In this document: piece by piece, positions 42,715-51,370 of the stretch
How the letters are laid out: every line of letters begins with the position of its first letter
Position numbering within the stretch: position 1 is the first letter of the stretch
Source of the DNA: Butyrivibrio sp. WCD3002
GTDB lineage: Bacteria; Bacillota; Clostridia; Lachnospirales; Lachnospiraceae
DNA length: 64,000 nucleotides
NCBI RefSeq assembly: GCF_000424265.1
Contig: NZ_AUJO01000004.1
Location: forward strand, 150,019 to 214,018
Direction: 5' to 3'
Position numbers and translations under genes: made by a program
The notes under the pieces: generated by a model
Told to the model about the DNA's origin: nothing
Seen by the model: only the letters and a program-made list of their open reading frames with translations
The model's database searches: none

Positions 42715-45273
42715 ATGAGTATTTGGAAAGCTACCAAGGTAGCAGAGATGTCAGCCAGAGAAAAGGCTCACATGGAGAAGGTTCGTAAGTTTGCTGCTGA
42801 AGGTATGGTTCTTTTAGAAAACGACGGAACTCTTCCGCTGGCTGCTGATACTAAGAAGATCGCACTTTTTGGTAACGGTGCAAGACACATGATCAAGGGT
42901 GGTAAAGGATCAGGTGACGTTAACAGCAGAAGCGTAGTTGGAGTTGAGCAGGGAATTCTTGAAGCAGGCTGTGAAGTTGTTTCAGGCAGCTGGCTTGATG
43001 AATACGACAAGATCTGCACAGATGCAAAGGCTGCTTATGATGCAAGAGTTAAAGACTTAATCGAGAACTCAGGCAATCCCATGGCAGGCTTCATGGAAAT
43101 TTTCAACAATCCTTATCATGATCCCGACGTTCAGGAAATCGCTGATGCTGACATGGCAGATGCAGACGCAGCTGTATATGTAATCGCAAGAGATTCAGGT
43201 GAAGGTCGTGACAGAAAGCCTGTAGCAGGTGATTATGAGCTTACAGACAATGAGAAAAAGAACATCGAGAAGCTGGCAGCACATTATGATAAATTCGTAG
43301 TTGCTCTTAATGTGGGCGGTGTTGTAGATACAAAGGCACTTAGAAGCACAAAGGGCGTTGGCGCAGTTCTTCTTATGAGCCAGGCAGGTAACGTTATCGG
43401 TACTGTTTTTGCTGATGCACTTCTTGGAAAATCCATTCCTACAGGTCATCTTGCAATGACATGGGCTGAGAACTATTCAGACTATCCGGCTTACGACACC
43501 TTCAGCTCCCAGAACGGCAATGTAGATGATGAGTACTACAACGAGGGCATCTTCGTTGGATACAGATATTTTGACAGCTTTGGCAAAAAGCCTGCATATC
43601 CTTTCGGATACGGTCTTTCATACACAAGCTTTGATATTAATGTAAAGGACGTAAGCCTTGCAGGCGAAGAGCTCACAGCTAAGGTAGAAGTTAAGAATAC
43701 CGGTGATAAGTTTGCAGGAAAGCAGCTTGTTCAGCTCTATGTATCAGCTCCTGACGGAAACGTCGAGAAGCCTGTTAAGGAACTTAAGGGCTTTGCAAAG
43801 ACAAAGGAACTTAAGCCCGGTGAAAGCGATGAGCTTACAATCAAGGTTAAGGTTTCTGATTTTGCTTCCTATGATGAAGCAAAGGCATCTTATGTACTTG
43901 AGCCCGGTAAGTATTTCATCAGAATAGGTGAGAACGCATGCAGCACACATATTGCTGCAGCTGTAGAAGTAGCAGGTGAGATCGTTACACAGAAGCTCGC
44001 TAACAAGATGAAGGTTGATACAGAGCTTAAGGAGATCTCAGCTAAGGGTGCTACTCCTCTTACATATGATGGAGAAGAGTCCGAGAAGGCAGCAGCTAAG
44101 GTTCTTACACTGGATGCAGCTGCAATTAAGACTGTTGTAGCAGAGTATGAGGGTGCTCCTACAGAATATAACTGTGATAAGGCAGAGAAGATCACTCTTG
44201 AGGACGTTAAGTCAGGAAAGGCTACCATGGAGGATCTCCTTGGACAGCTTACAAGAGAAGAGATGGCAGACCTCTGCGTAGGAACAGCAAGGGGAGGCTT
44301 TGGCGGAACCAGCGTAATCGGTACTGCATCAGCAGTAGTTCCCGGCGCAGCAGGTGACACAAGCTCCAAGATGGCAGCAGACAGAGGCGTACACAACCTT
44401 GTTCTTGCTGACGGACCTGCAGGTCTTCGTCTTACACCTTACTTCGCTGTTGATGAAGAGAATCAGTATATTCCTGAGATGAGTGCTGTAGCATTTGATT
44501 TTGCAGGCACATTCGAGCAGCCCACAACAGATATTAAGGGTGAAGTTACAAAGTATTATCAGTACTGCACAGCTATTCCGATTGCAACCATGCTTGCTCA
44601 GACCTGGAACATGGATGTTATCGAAGAAGCCGGTGATATTGTTGGTATAGAGATGGAAGAGCTTGGTGTTAACCTCTGGCTTGCACCCGGCATGAACATC
44701 CAGAAGAATCCTCTTTGCGGAAGAAACTTCGAGTACTATTCAGAGGATCCGCTTCTTGCAGGTATGTGCGCAGCAGCTGATACAAAGGGTGTTCAGAAGC
44801 ATAAGGGATGCGGAACAACCATCAAGCACTTTGCATGTAACAACCAGGAAGATAACAGAATGCACACCAATGCTCATGTAAGTGAGAGAGCACTTCGTGA
44901 GATTTATCTTAAGGGCTTTGAGGTAGCTGTTAAGGAGTCACAGCCTCTGTCAATCATGACAAGCTATAACCTCATTAATGGCATCCACGCAGCAAATAAC
45001 TACGATCTGCTTACAGCAATATGCAGAAACGAATGGGGATTCGAAGGCGTAGTTATGACTGACTGGGGAACAACAGGCGGCATCGAGATGGAGCAGAAGA
45101 CATTTAAGTATGGATGCTCAAACGCTGCTGACTGCGTAAGAAGCGGCAACGATCTTACAATGCCCGGTTCTGATGCTGATGTTCAGAACATCCTTGATAA
45201 TGGTGTTACAAGAGCTGAGCTGCAGGCTTGCACACGTCGTATTCTCGATTGCGTGCTTAAGTGCAGATACTAA
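42715..45273 (+). CDS. GH3 beta-glucosidase with swapped domain order
   Basis: An 852-residue glycoside hydrolase family 3 enzyme releasing glucose (or xylose) from beta-linked oligosaccharides. The order is reversed relative to most GH3 proteins. The alpha/beta sandwich comes first (FAAEGMVLLENDGTLPL, about 20-270), then a fibronectin III-like region (about 300-410), then the TIM barrel (about 495-852) with nucleophile Asp783 in VVMTDWGTTGG. This arrangement is known from Butyrivibrio fibrisolvens and Ruminococcus albus beta-glucosidases. ATG 42715 is chosen because AAGGAGG lies 8 nt ahead. There is no signal peptide. Codon use suggests strong expression. Confidence 0.95.
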   Translation: MSIWKATKVAEMSAREKAHMEKVRKFAAEGMVLLENDGTLPLAADTKKIALFGNGARHMIKGGKGSGDVNSRSVVGVEQGILEAGCEVVSGSWLDEYDKICTDAKAAYDARVKDLIENSGNPMAGFMEIFNNPYHDPDVQEIADADMADADAAVYVIARDSGEGRDRKPVAGDYELTDNEKKNIEKLAAHYDKFVVALNVGGVVDTKALRSTKGVGAVLLMSQAGNVIGTVFADALLGKSIPTGHLAMTWAENYSDYPAYDTFSSQNGNVDDEYYNEGIFVGYRYFDSFGKKPAYPFGYGLSYTSFDINVKDVSLAGEELTAKVEVKNTGDKFAGKQLVQLYVSAPDGNVEKPVKELKGFAKTKELKPGESDELTIKVKVSDFASYDEAKASYVLEPGKYFIRIGENACSTHIAAAVEVAGEIVTQKLANKMKVDTELKEISAKGATPLTYDGEESEKAAAKVLTLDAAAIKTVVAEYEGAPTEYNCDKAEKITLEDVKSGKATMEDLLGQLTREEMADLCVGTARGGFGGTSVIGTASAVVPGAAGDTSSKMAADRGVHNLVLADGPAGLRLTPYFAVDEENQYIPEMSAVAFDFAGTFEQPTTDIKGEVTKYYQYCTAIPIATMLAQTWNMDVIEEAGDIVGIEMEELGVNLWLAPGMNIQKNPLCGRNFEYYSEDPLLAGMCAAADTKGVQKHKGCGTTIKHFACNNQEDNRMHTNAHVSERALREIYLKGFEVAVKESQPLSIMTSYNLINGIHAANNYDLLTAICRNEWGFEGVVMTDWGTTGGIEMEQKTFKYGCSNAADCVRSGNDLTMPGSDADVQNILDNGVTRAELQACTRRILDCVLKCRY

Positions 45274-45357
45274 TTAGGGTATTAGGCTTTGGGGAAAGCT
45301 TAATAGAAGGTTTTTAGAGAAGGTTTAAAAAGAAAGTTTTAGAGAAGGTTTTGAAAG

Positions 45358-45387
45358 AGCTGTCGCACGGGGGTGCGGCAGCTTTTT
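45358..45387 (+). terminator. Rho-independent terminator after GH3 gene
   Basis: 11-bp stem AGCTGTCGCAC / GTGCGGCAGCT (one wobble) with TTTTT. Just upstream (45294-45352) are several imperfect copies of AGAAGGTTTT of no obvious function. Confidence 0.9.
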
Positions 45388-45559
45388 CGTATTATAGGAT
45401 GAAAAAGCACTTCTTAATGATTCACAGATAATAGATATTTTAACGAAATTACATAGAAGTTTTAGAAAGTGGGCGGATTCTCTATGTATAATATTAGTGT
45501 AGCCTTGTGGTGCTATGCGAAAAAACAGATGCGCAAATATACAGGAGGATATGGTTATT

Positions 45560-46582
45560 ATGAAAAGGAAACTAGTAAGCCTATTAACTGTTGCCGCTCT
45601 TATGATAGCTATGCTTACAGGATGTTCGTCAAAAAATGAAGTTGGAGCAGCAGAGCTTGCTGACAAGAAGGTCGGAGTTTGTATCTACCAGTTCAGTGAC
45701 AACTTCATGACACTTTTTAGAAATGAGCTGTTAAGTTACCTTGTGTCCAGGGGATTCTCTGAGGACAACATCACAATTGTTGATGGTGCCAATAATCAGG
45801 ATACTCAGACTGCACAGATTCAGGAACTTATTGATAATAATGTGGATGTTCTCATTGTGAATCTGGTTAACTCCTCTTCTGCGGGAACCATTACAGACCT
45901 TGTGGCAGGAGCAGGAATCCCTCTGGTTTATATTAATCGCGAGCCGGGACCTGCTGAAGAGCAGAGATGGGCAGATAAAAACATGAACGTCTGCTATGTA
46001 GGCTGCGATGCACGCCAGTCAGGAACATACCAGGGCGAGATCATTTCAGACCTTGGAAAAAACAAAGTCGACATCAATAAGGATGGCAAGATTCAGTACA
46101 TAATGATCGAGGGTGATCCTGAGAACATCGATGCTCAGTATCGTACAAAATATTCAATCAAGGCTCTTCAGGATGCGGGAATTAATGTACAGTGTCTTGA
46201 TGACCAGATTGGAAACTGGGAGAAGGATGCAGCAAAGCAGCTAGTGGCTGATTCTCTTAAGGCACATCCGCAGACTGAAGTTGTTTTCTGTAATAATGAT
46301 GCCATGGCTCTTGGCGCACTTGAGTCAATACAGGCAGCAGGCAGAACTGTTGGAACCGACATCTATCTTGTAGGCTGCGATGCCCTTGCAGAGGCAGTTG
46401 AGGACGTTATAGCAGGAACAATGACAGGTACTGTTTTCAATGATCACATCACACAATCCCACAGTGCCGCAGATGCTGCAATTAATTATGCTGTAGGAAA
46501 CGCTAACGACCATTATATCGGATGTAACTACGTTAAGATTACTAAAGATAATGCCAAGAAGATTCTTGAGTCAGTTAAGTAA
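45560..46582 (+). CDS. Galactose/glucose-type substrate-binding lipoprotein (MglB-like), orphan
   Basis: A 340-residue periplasmic-binding-protein family member of the LacI/RbsB/MglB fold, lipid-anchored at Cys22 (LIAMLTGC-type lipobox after a basic start). VGVCIYQFSDNFM near residue 38 and IVDGANNQDTQTAQIQELID near 75 closely follow MglB, as do FCNNDAMALGAL near 250 and VGCDALAEAVE. The likely ligand is D-galactose or D-glucose. No permease (MglC) or ATPase (MglA) lies next to it, and terminators flank it, so it must work with components elsewhere or with a chemoreceptor. The ATG at 45560 is chosen for the lipoprotein signal, with AGGAGG 11 nt ahead. Confidence 0.9.
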   Translation: MKRKLVSLLTVAALMIAMLTGCSSKNEVGAAELADKKVGVCIYQFSDNFMTLFRNELLSYLVSRGFSEDNITIVDGANNQDTQTAQIQELIDNNVDVLIVNLVNSSSAGTITDLVAGAGIPLVYINREPGPAEEQRWADKNMNVCYVGCDARQSGTYQGEIISDLGKNKVDINKDGKIQYIMIEGDPENIDAQYRTKYSIKALQDAGINVQCLDDQIGNWEKDAAKQLVADSLKAHPQTEVVFCNNDAMALGALESIQAAGRTVGTDIYLVGCDALAEAVEDVIAGTMTGTVFNDHITQSHSAADAAINYAVGNANDHYIGCNYVKITKDNAKKILESVK

Positions 46583-46616
46583 GACAGTCAGTAAACAGAA
46601 TAAAAAATAAACTAAT

Positions 46617-46678
46617 ATGGGACTGATTTCGTATCTCGCAAATATTATGCGGGATGTGGAGTTGTCCCATTAATTTTT
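46617..46678 (+). terminator. Two-stem terminator after MglB-like gene
   Basis: Outer stem ATGGGAC (46617-46623) / GTCCCAT (46664-46670), with an inner stem ATCTCGC / GCGGGAT and a following TAATTTTT. The rest of the gap to the next gene (46679-46846) is AT-rich without a gene. Confidence 0.75.
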
Positions 46679-46846
46679 GCAAAATTAATTTAAGAAAATA
46701 TTTAAAAAACGTATTTAATTAGGTAAAATATCATTAAGTTAATGTGTAAAAGTATTATGGCAAAATGGGGTGCTAAGGGGATTCACATTAATTTTTAAGG
46801 GGTTTAACTGTTTCCAGGTTTTGATGAACAAAAAGTGGAGGAAGGT

Positions 46847-49732
46847 ATGAAGAAAAGTGCAAAAAGGCGGAAAACGCTAATTACTCTGATTACTACAGTC
46901 GTAGTGATTCTCACAACAATTGTACCATCAGGATTTTCGATCCGCGCTAAGGCGGCCAATTCGAAAAGAGAAAAGGCGGCAGCTATTGCCTATGGTGAGA
47001 TCGGTAATACTGACAGAACCAAATATGGAGCAAAGCCTGACTATGATTGGTGTGCTTATTTTGCTTCCTGGTGTGCGCATCAGGCAGGACTTGATGATTC
47101 ACAATGGCTTTTTTCCGGAAGTACTAATATTTTGGTTGCATTCTTTGAGTCAAAGGGTAGATGGCATAATAAAACAACCAACACATGGTATTTCGAAAAT
47201 GCCGGGTGGGTATCCATCGGAACCGGTATCGTTGATGATTATATGCCGCAAAAGGGTGACTTTGTGGCAATAGAGAATGATACGAAAGATCCGGAACCCG
47301 GTCATACAGGAATTGTATATGACGTTGATGTAGCTGCCGGAAAGCTTTATACGATTGAGGGAAATACAGGTCAGCAATATCCAAGAAGAGTTCTACAGAG
47401 AGAGTACTGGCTTAGCTCGTTGCGTAGAGTTGATGCTGGTTCATATATTGTGGGCTTTGGTGAACCAGATTATGGTCCGGATGATGATTTAGGTCCTAAA
47501 GGTTATAATATTGGCACTTCCATGACAGAGGTCTATGATTCTGACATTTTCACTCTTACATGTATCCCGGATAAGTCTGATATCACGAGCTATACACTCG
47601 TAGTAAATGGTAGAGGAGTGGATGTAACTGATCTCATGAAAGCCGGAAACGGTTCATCGGATTTTACGTTAAGGGGAAATGATGACGGAATATATGAAAT
47701 TGGATTTTGTGTATCCAATAATTATGGCAGCTTTACGGGTACAAAGGAAAATGGCGGAGTTTTATCTATAACAAAAAAGAGCATTTCATGGGGAACTCCT
47801 GCAAATCTCGGAGAGCAATTTACAGGATGGATAGTAAATAATTACGGCGGAAGAGTTGCTGTACAAAGTACAGATGTAGTTTGTAAAAAGGCAAGTGGCG
47901 CTAAAAATGAATATTGGACATTTTACAGACAAAGTGATGGGTCCTACTTAATAAAGTCGTTAAATAATGGCAAGTATTTAGTAGATAAGGCTGATAAAAA
48001 CGGAGCCGGAGCGACAATTGCCACCAGTTCAACAGTAGATGATTACGCTAAATGGTTTATTTATGATAAAGGCAATAATAATTATGTCTTTAGAAATGGC
48101 ATGTTCAATGCCGGTGTACTTGATCTGCATAATGGAGGTACAGCAGACGGGGATCCATACCATTTGATGACTTATAGCGATCATTTTGCTCAGAAGTTTG
48201 ATATTTTAAAGAGAGTACCTTTAAATTCAGTATCACTTAATAAAACATCATTAAGCTTAAAAGAAGGAGAGTCATCAAAGGTCACAAGGAACCTTAATCC
48301 GTCTAGCTCAAATGATATTTACGAAAGCTTTAATTGGAAATCATCTAATGAGAAGGTGGCTACGGTAAGCGGCTCACTGGAAGAAGCCACTATCAAGGCA
48401 GCAGGCGCGGGCACAGCGACAATCACTTATACAGTAACCACTAAGCTGGGGCAGACTTTTTCTGATACAATGGCCGTCACTGTACAAAAGAAAACAGTGG
48501 ATGTGACAGACATATCATTAAACGAAAAGAGTCTTGAGCTCAAGACAGGTGACAAGAAGAAGCTCTTTGCTACAATATATCCTTCTAATGCAACAGAAAA
48601 GGGCATAATATGGTCTTCTAACAATTCGTCTGTTGCAGTAGTTGATAATGATGGTAATGTTGAAGCTAAGGGTGTAGGAACAGCCATCATTACTGCTACA
48701 AGCAAGGCTAATTCTAATATAAAGGCGACCTGCAGCGTAGAAGTATCCTATCCCACTATAGATAAGCCTGTGATTGCGATAGTCGAAAATTCCGTAGGAA
48801 GCATAAAAGTAGGGCAGGAAGTATATTATGACAGTTTTGTTCTTAATATAAATTTTTCAGATAGTTCTGTTGTATGGTCAAGTAGTGACGAAAGCATATT
48901 TACAGTTGATCAGACCGGAAAAGTGACCGGAAAAAAGGCAGGTGAAGCAGTACTTAAATTAGCCTTTGTTGCTGAGCCGTCAATCTATGACACTGTCACT
49001 GTTAAGGTAGTAGGAAATGATGATGGCGGCGGAAGTAGTTCCGGCGGCAGCGATGAACCCGGAACCGGAGGCGGAAACGATGAAGGCGATAAGCCTGGCA
49101 CCGGAGGCGGAAGCGATGAGGGCGATAAGCCGGGAACCGGAGGCGGAAGTGGTTCCGAGAATCAGCAGAATCCTGATGTAAACAGTAACAACGATAAGGG
49201 AAACAATAGCAGCAACAAGCAGCCAAGTGTCGATTCATCAAATACCGCATATTTGGAAAAGGGCACAGAAATCATCTATCAAAACGCCAAGTATGTTGTT
49301 TCGGATACCGGGAAGGTTACTTTTGTAGAACTTATCAGCAAGAAGAAAACCTCTGCCACAGTTCCCGATGCTATAACCGTTGATGGAATCCAATACGAAG
49401 TAACAGCTATTGCTGATAATGCATTTAAGAATAATACTAAGCTTAAAAAGATAAAAATCGGTTCTAATATAACTGTTATTGGTAAGAATGCCTTTAGCGG
49501 ATGTAAAAATCTAAAGAGTGTTACAATTCCTGCAAAGGTGGAAATTATCGGAGCAAAAGCCTTTTATAAGTGCAAGTCGTTAAGCAGCGTAAAGATCAAA
49601 TCTAAGATTATAAGCAGCATAGGTAAAAATGCATTTAGTAAAATAGGTAAAAATGCAAAGATATCAGTGCCTAAGGATAAGAGAAAGGACTACAAAAATC
49701 CTCTTAAGAAGGCAGGATATGTGCTTAAGTAA
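46847..49732 (+). CDS. Large secreted CHAP-domain protein with lectin-like, Big2 and LRR modules
   Basis: A 961-residue exported protein. A signal peptide (about 1-37) precedes a CHAP-type amidase/peptidase domain (about 40-195) with catalytic Cys69 (YDWCAYFASWC) and His153 (EPGHTGIVYDV). An Ig-like region (about 205-305) and a ricin-type beta-trefoil-like region (about 315-450, YWTFYRQSDGSYLIKSLNNG) follow. Next come three Big2-like repeats (about 455-720, each with a WSSxxxxVAxVxxxG core), a Gly-rich linker, and C-terminal BspA-like leucine-rich repeats (about 860-940, IGKNAFSGCKNLKSVTIP). The likely role is cleavage of peptidoglycan cross-links or binding of glycans at the surface. ATG 46847 follows GGAGGAAGG. 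No sortase motif is seen. Confidence 0.9.
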   Translation: MKKSAKRRKTLITLITTVVVILTTIVPSGFSIRAKAANSKREKAAAIAYGEIGNTDRTKYGAKPDYDWCAYFASWCAHQAGLDDSQWLFSGSTNILVAFFESKGRWHNKTTNTWYFENAGWVSIGTGIVDDYMPQKGDFVAIENDTKDPEPGHTGIVYDVDVAAGKLYTIEGNTGQQYPRRVLQREYWLSSLRRVDAGSYIVGFGEPDYGPDDDLGPKGYNIGTSMTEVYDSDIFTLTCIPDKSDITSYTLVVNGRGVDVTDLMKAGNGSSDFTLRGNDDGIYEIGFCVSNNYGSFTGTKENGGVLSITKKSISWGTPANLGEQFTGWIVNNYGGRVAVQSTDVVCKKASGAKNEYWTFYRQSDGSYLIKSLNNGKYLVDKADKNGAGATIATSSTVDDYAKWFIYDKGNNNYVFRNGMFNAGVLDLHNGGTADGDPYHLMTYSDHFAQKFDILKRVPLNSVSLNKTSLSLKEGESSKVTRNLNPSSSNDIYESFNWKSSNEKVATVSGSLEEATIKAAGAGTATITYTVTTKLGQTFSDTMAVTVQKKTVDVTDISLNEKSLELKTGDKKKLFATIYPSNATEKGIIWSSNNSSVAVVDNDGNVEAKGVGTAIITATSKANSNIKATCSVEVSYPTIDKPVIAIVENSVGSIKVGQEVYYDSFVLNINFSDSSVVWSSSDESIFTVDQTGKVTGKKAGEAVLKLAFVAEPSIYDTVTVKVVGNDDGGGSSSGGSDEPGTGGGNDEGDKPGTGGGSDEGDKPGTGGGSGSENQQNPDVNSNNDKGNNSSNKQPSVDSSNTAYLEKGTEIIYQNAKYVVSDTGKVTFVELISKKKTSATVPDAITVDGIQYEVTAIADNAFKNNTKLKKIKIGSNITVIGKNAFSGCKNLKSVTIPAKVEIIGAKAFYKCKSLSSVKIKSKIISSIGKNAFSKIGKNAKISVPKDKRKDYKNPLKKAGYVLK
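49043..49156. repeat. In-gene 36-bp tandem repeat (Gly-rich linker)
   Basis: Two nearly identical 36-bp units (49067-49102 and 49103-49138), each encoding GGGxDEGDKPGT, are flanked by partial copies. The DNA-level identity points to slippage-prone expansion of the linker between the Big2 and LRR parts of the CHAP protein. Confidence 0.85.
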
Positions 49733-49746
49733 TGACTGATTAAGAT

Positions 49747-49779
49747 TTGGCCGGGGATATGTGTCCCCGGCCAATTTTT
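49747..49779 (+). terminator. Rho-independent terminator after CHAP protein
   Basis: Perfect 11-bp stem TTGGCCGGGGA / TCCCCGGCCAA with a 6-nt loop and TTTTT. Confidence 0.96.
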
Positions 49780-49858
49780 CTGCCTGTAAGGTAAAGAACA
49801 ATTATAATTATTCTCTCCATTTGAAACATGAAGGTGTGCTGATAATATAAAAAATGTA

Positions 49859-49868
49859 AAAGCGCTTT
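49859..49868. promoter_or_regulatory. cre-like palindrome (possible CcpA/LacI-family site)
   Basis: The perfect palindrome AAAGCGCTTT within TGTAAAAGCGCTTTGAACA resembles catabolite-responsive elements, which centre on a CG step flanked by A and T runs. It lies 42 nt upstream of the kinase-fold gene. No regulator gene is adjacent. Confidence 0.45.
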
Positions 49869-49910
49869 GAACAGACAACATGAATTACATTAAAAGAGAG
49901 GGTATGAAAA

Positions 49911-50618
49911 ATGAACAGAGATATTTTTATAAGAAACCTGACTAAGGAAAAAATAGAGATGAGTCCCAAGGGCAGAAGCGCAAATGAGCTTTCACCTGAG
50001 GAATTTGAAAAATGCTATGAGAGCTTTTTTGATATGATCTTTGAGATTGCAGACACAGATGTATCAGAAATTGAGGGCTACGGCGAATTTGATGAGAATA
50101 ATAAGGCGCCCTTTGAAAGTCTTGAAGCTTTCATAAAAGATGATATGCTGGGCGATCCCACAGAAGGCTACTGGAAGAACTGGAAGGAGATGTTTGGAAC
50201 CACATTCCTTAAGGAAGACTACTACAATGAGATAGCTTCCAAGACACTTCACTATGCACCTTTCTGTGAAGATAAGAGATTCCTTGCAAACAACAACACA
50301 TTCTTCTGCAACATGATCGTAGGTGAAGATGGAAAGACCTACTGTACTGACTGGGGAAGAGCAGGTATCATGGATTATATGATGGATTTTGCAATCCTTG
50401 ATCTTAACAAGCCATATCTGCTTGTTCCGGAAAAGCTCTTTGAATATGCAAAAAAGAGAAATATTGAAATCCCTGATTTTAAGGAGCGCTTCCTGTGCAT
50501 GGCTTATTACAAGGGAATTGTTACTCTTAGATGGCATGCATCAATTGACGATTTAGAGTCCTGCGAGTCCATCGTAAAGTCCATAAATGCACTTGAAGAG
50601 CGTATGAACAGGCTTTGA
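49911..50618 (+). CDS. Degenerate aminoglycoside-phosphotransferase-fold protein (C-lobe only)
   Basis: A 235-residue protein that aligns by eye with the C-terminal lobe of APH/hygromycin-kinase-like enzymes. EIEGYGEFD and YWKNWKEMF match the helical entry, and RFLANNNTFFCNMIV sits where the catalytic HGDxxxxN loop belongs. TDWGRAGIMDYMMDFAILDL matches the DWG metal-binding region. The N-terminal ATP-binding lobe is missing, and the catalytic His and Asp of the HGD motif appear as Ala/Asn, so it is probably not an active kinase. It could be a decayed gene kept open or a repurposed binding protein. A good start follows AGAGAGGG. The family call is moderate. Confidence 0.6.
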   Translation: MNRDIFIRNLTKEKIEMSPKGRSANELSPEEFEKCYESFFDMIFEIADTDVSEIEGYGEFDENNKAPFESLEAFIKDDMLGDPTEGYWKNWKEMFGTTFLKEDYYNEIASKTLHYAPFCEDKRFLANNNTFFCNMIVGEDGKTYCTDWGRAGIMDYMMDFAILDLNKPYLLVPEKLFEYAKKRNIEIPDFKERFLCMAYYKGIVTLRWHASIDDLESCESIVKSINALEERMNRL

Positions 50619-50652
50619 TCAAAAAATATTGGGCGGGAGGAAATTACTTAAA

Positions 50653-51303
50653 ATGAAATACGAAAATGCCGGGGACATTCTTCCTGCTAAGCTTTTGGAG
50701 GAGGTACAAAAATACGCGGCGGGGAAGCTCATATACATCCCAAAGAAAGAGAAAACCAAGGGATGGGGCGAAGCATCAGGCTACAGAGACAAACTGAATA
50801 AGCGAAATGCAGCTATCTGCAGCCGCTATTCCTCCGGTTGTTCAATCATGGAGATAGCAGAGGAGTTCTTCCTGTCTCCCGAAACCATAAAGAAACTGGT
50901 TTATGGAAAGAAGGTGAATTTGCCAATGTTTTCCAAAACAATTACGTCTGCTAAGCAGTACGCAAATGCAGGTATGGGCGAAGAATGGGTACGTATCTAC
51001 CTAAACTCCCTGGGACAGGAAATGCCCGACAATTCGGACTTTTTCATGACAGAACTCATAAAAATTCCGCTTAGGCTAATTGAAAACGAAGAGGGTGAAG
51101 AGTCTGATGATCAAGGGAATGCTACCTTTGATGTACCTTTGATAGTTCTTTTTGATAACAAGAAATTTGTTACTCCTTATCAGCCCGGGTACTTACAGAA
51201 CTTAAAGAATGAAAAGCACAACGCCCAATATGCTTTTGTCTTTGCTAGTACTGACGAATATGGGTATTTCTGGAATAACTTTGGTAAGAATTTCCAGAGA
51301 TAG
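50653..51303 (+). CDS. CD3324-like helix-turn-helix protein with extra C-terminal domain
   Basis: A 216-residue protein. The N-terminus (MKYENAGDILPAKLLEEVQK...GKLIYIPKK) is the signature of the small CD3324-family proteins of Clostridia. It continues with RNAAICSRYSSGCSIMEIAE and EFFLSPETIKKLVYGKK, a helix-turn-helix. About 125 further residues (from near 95) are not recognised. CD3324-family members are usually about 90 residues, so this is an extended form. The ATG at 50653 follows GGGAGG; it lies 34 nt after the kinase-fold gene, and the two may form one transcript. The DNA targets are unknown. Confidence 0.75.
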   Translation: MKYENAGDILPAKLLEEVQKYAAGKLIYIPKKEKTKGWGEASGYRDKLNKRNAAICSRYSSGCSIMEIAEEFFLSPETIKKLVYGKKVNLPMFSKTITSAKQYANAGMGEEWVRIYLNSLGQEMPDNSDFFMTELIKIPLRLIENEEGEESDDQGNATFDVPLIVLFDNKKFVTPYQPGYLQNLKNEKHNAQYAFVFASTDEYGYFWNNFGKNFQR

Positions 51304-51322
51304 AAAAAAGATTTATAAACGT

Positions 51323-51370
51323 CATAAAACTTGTTTGTCATCTAATACAAACAAGTTTTATGGCTTTTTT
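51323..51370. terminator. Bidirectional terminator between convergent genes
   Basis: A perfect 16-bp stem (51323-51338 with 51347-51362, CATAAAACTTGTTTGT and its complement) is followed by GCTTTTTT on the + strand. It separates the rightward CD3324-like gene from the leftward XRE-TPR gene and probably serves both. Confidence 0.9.
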
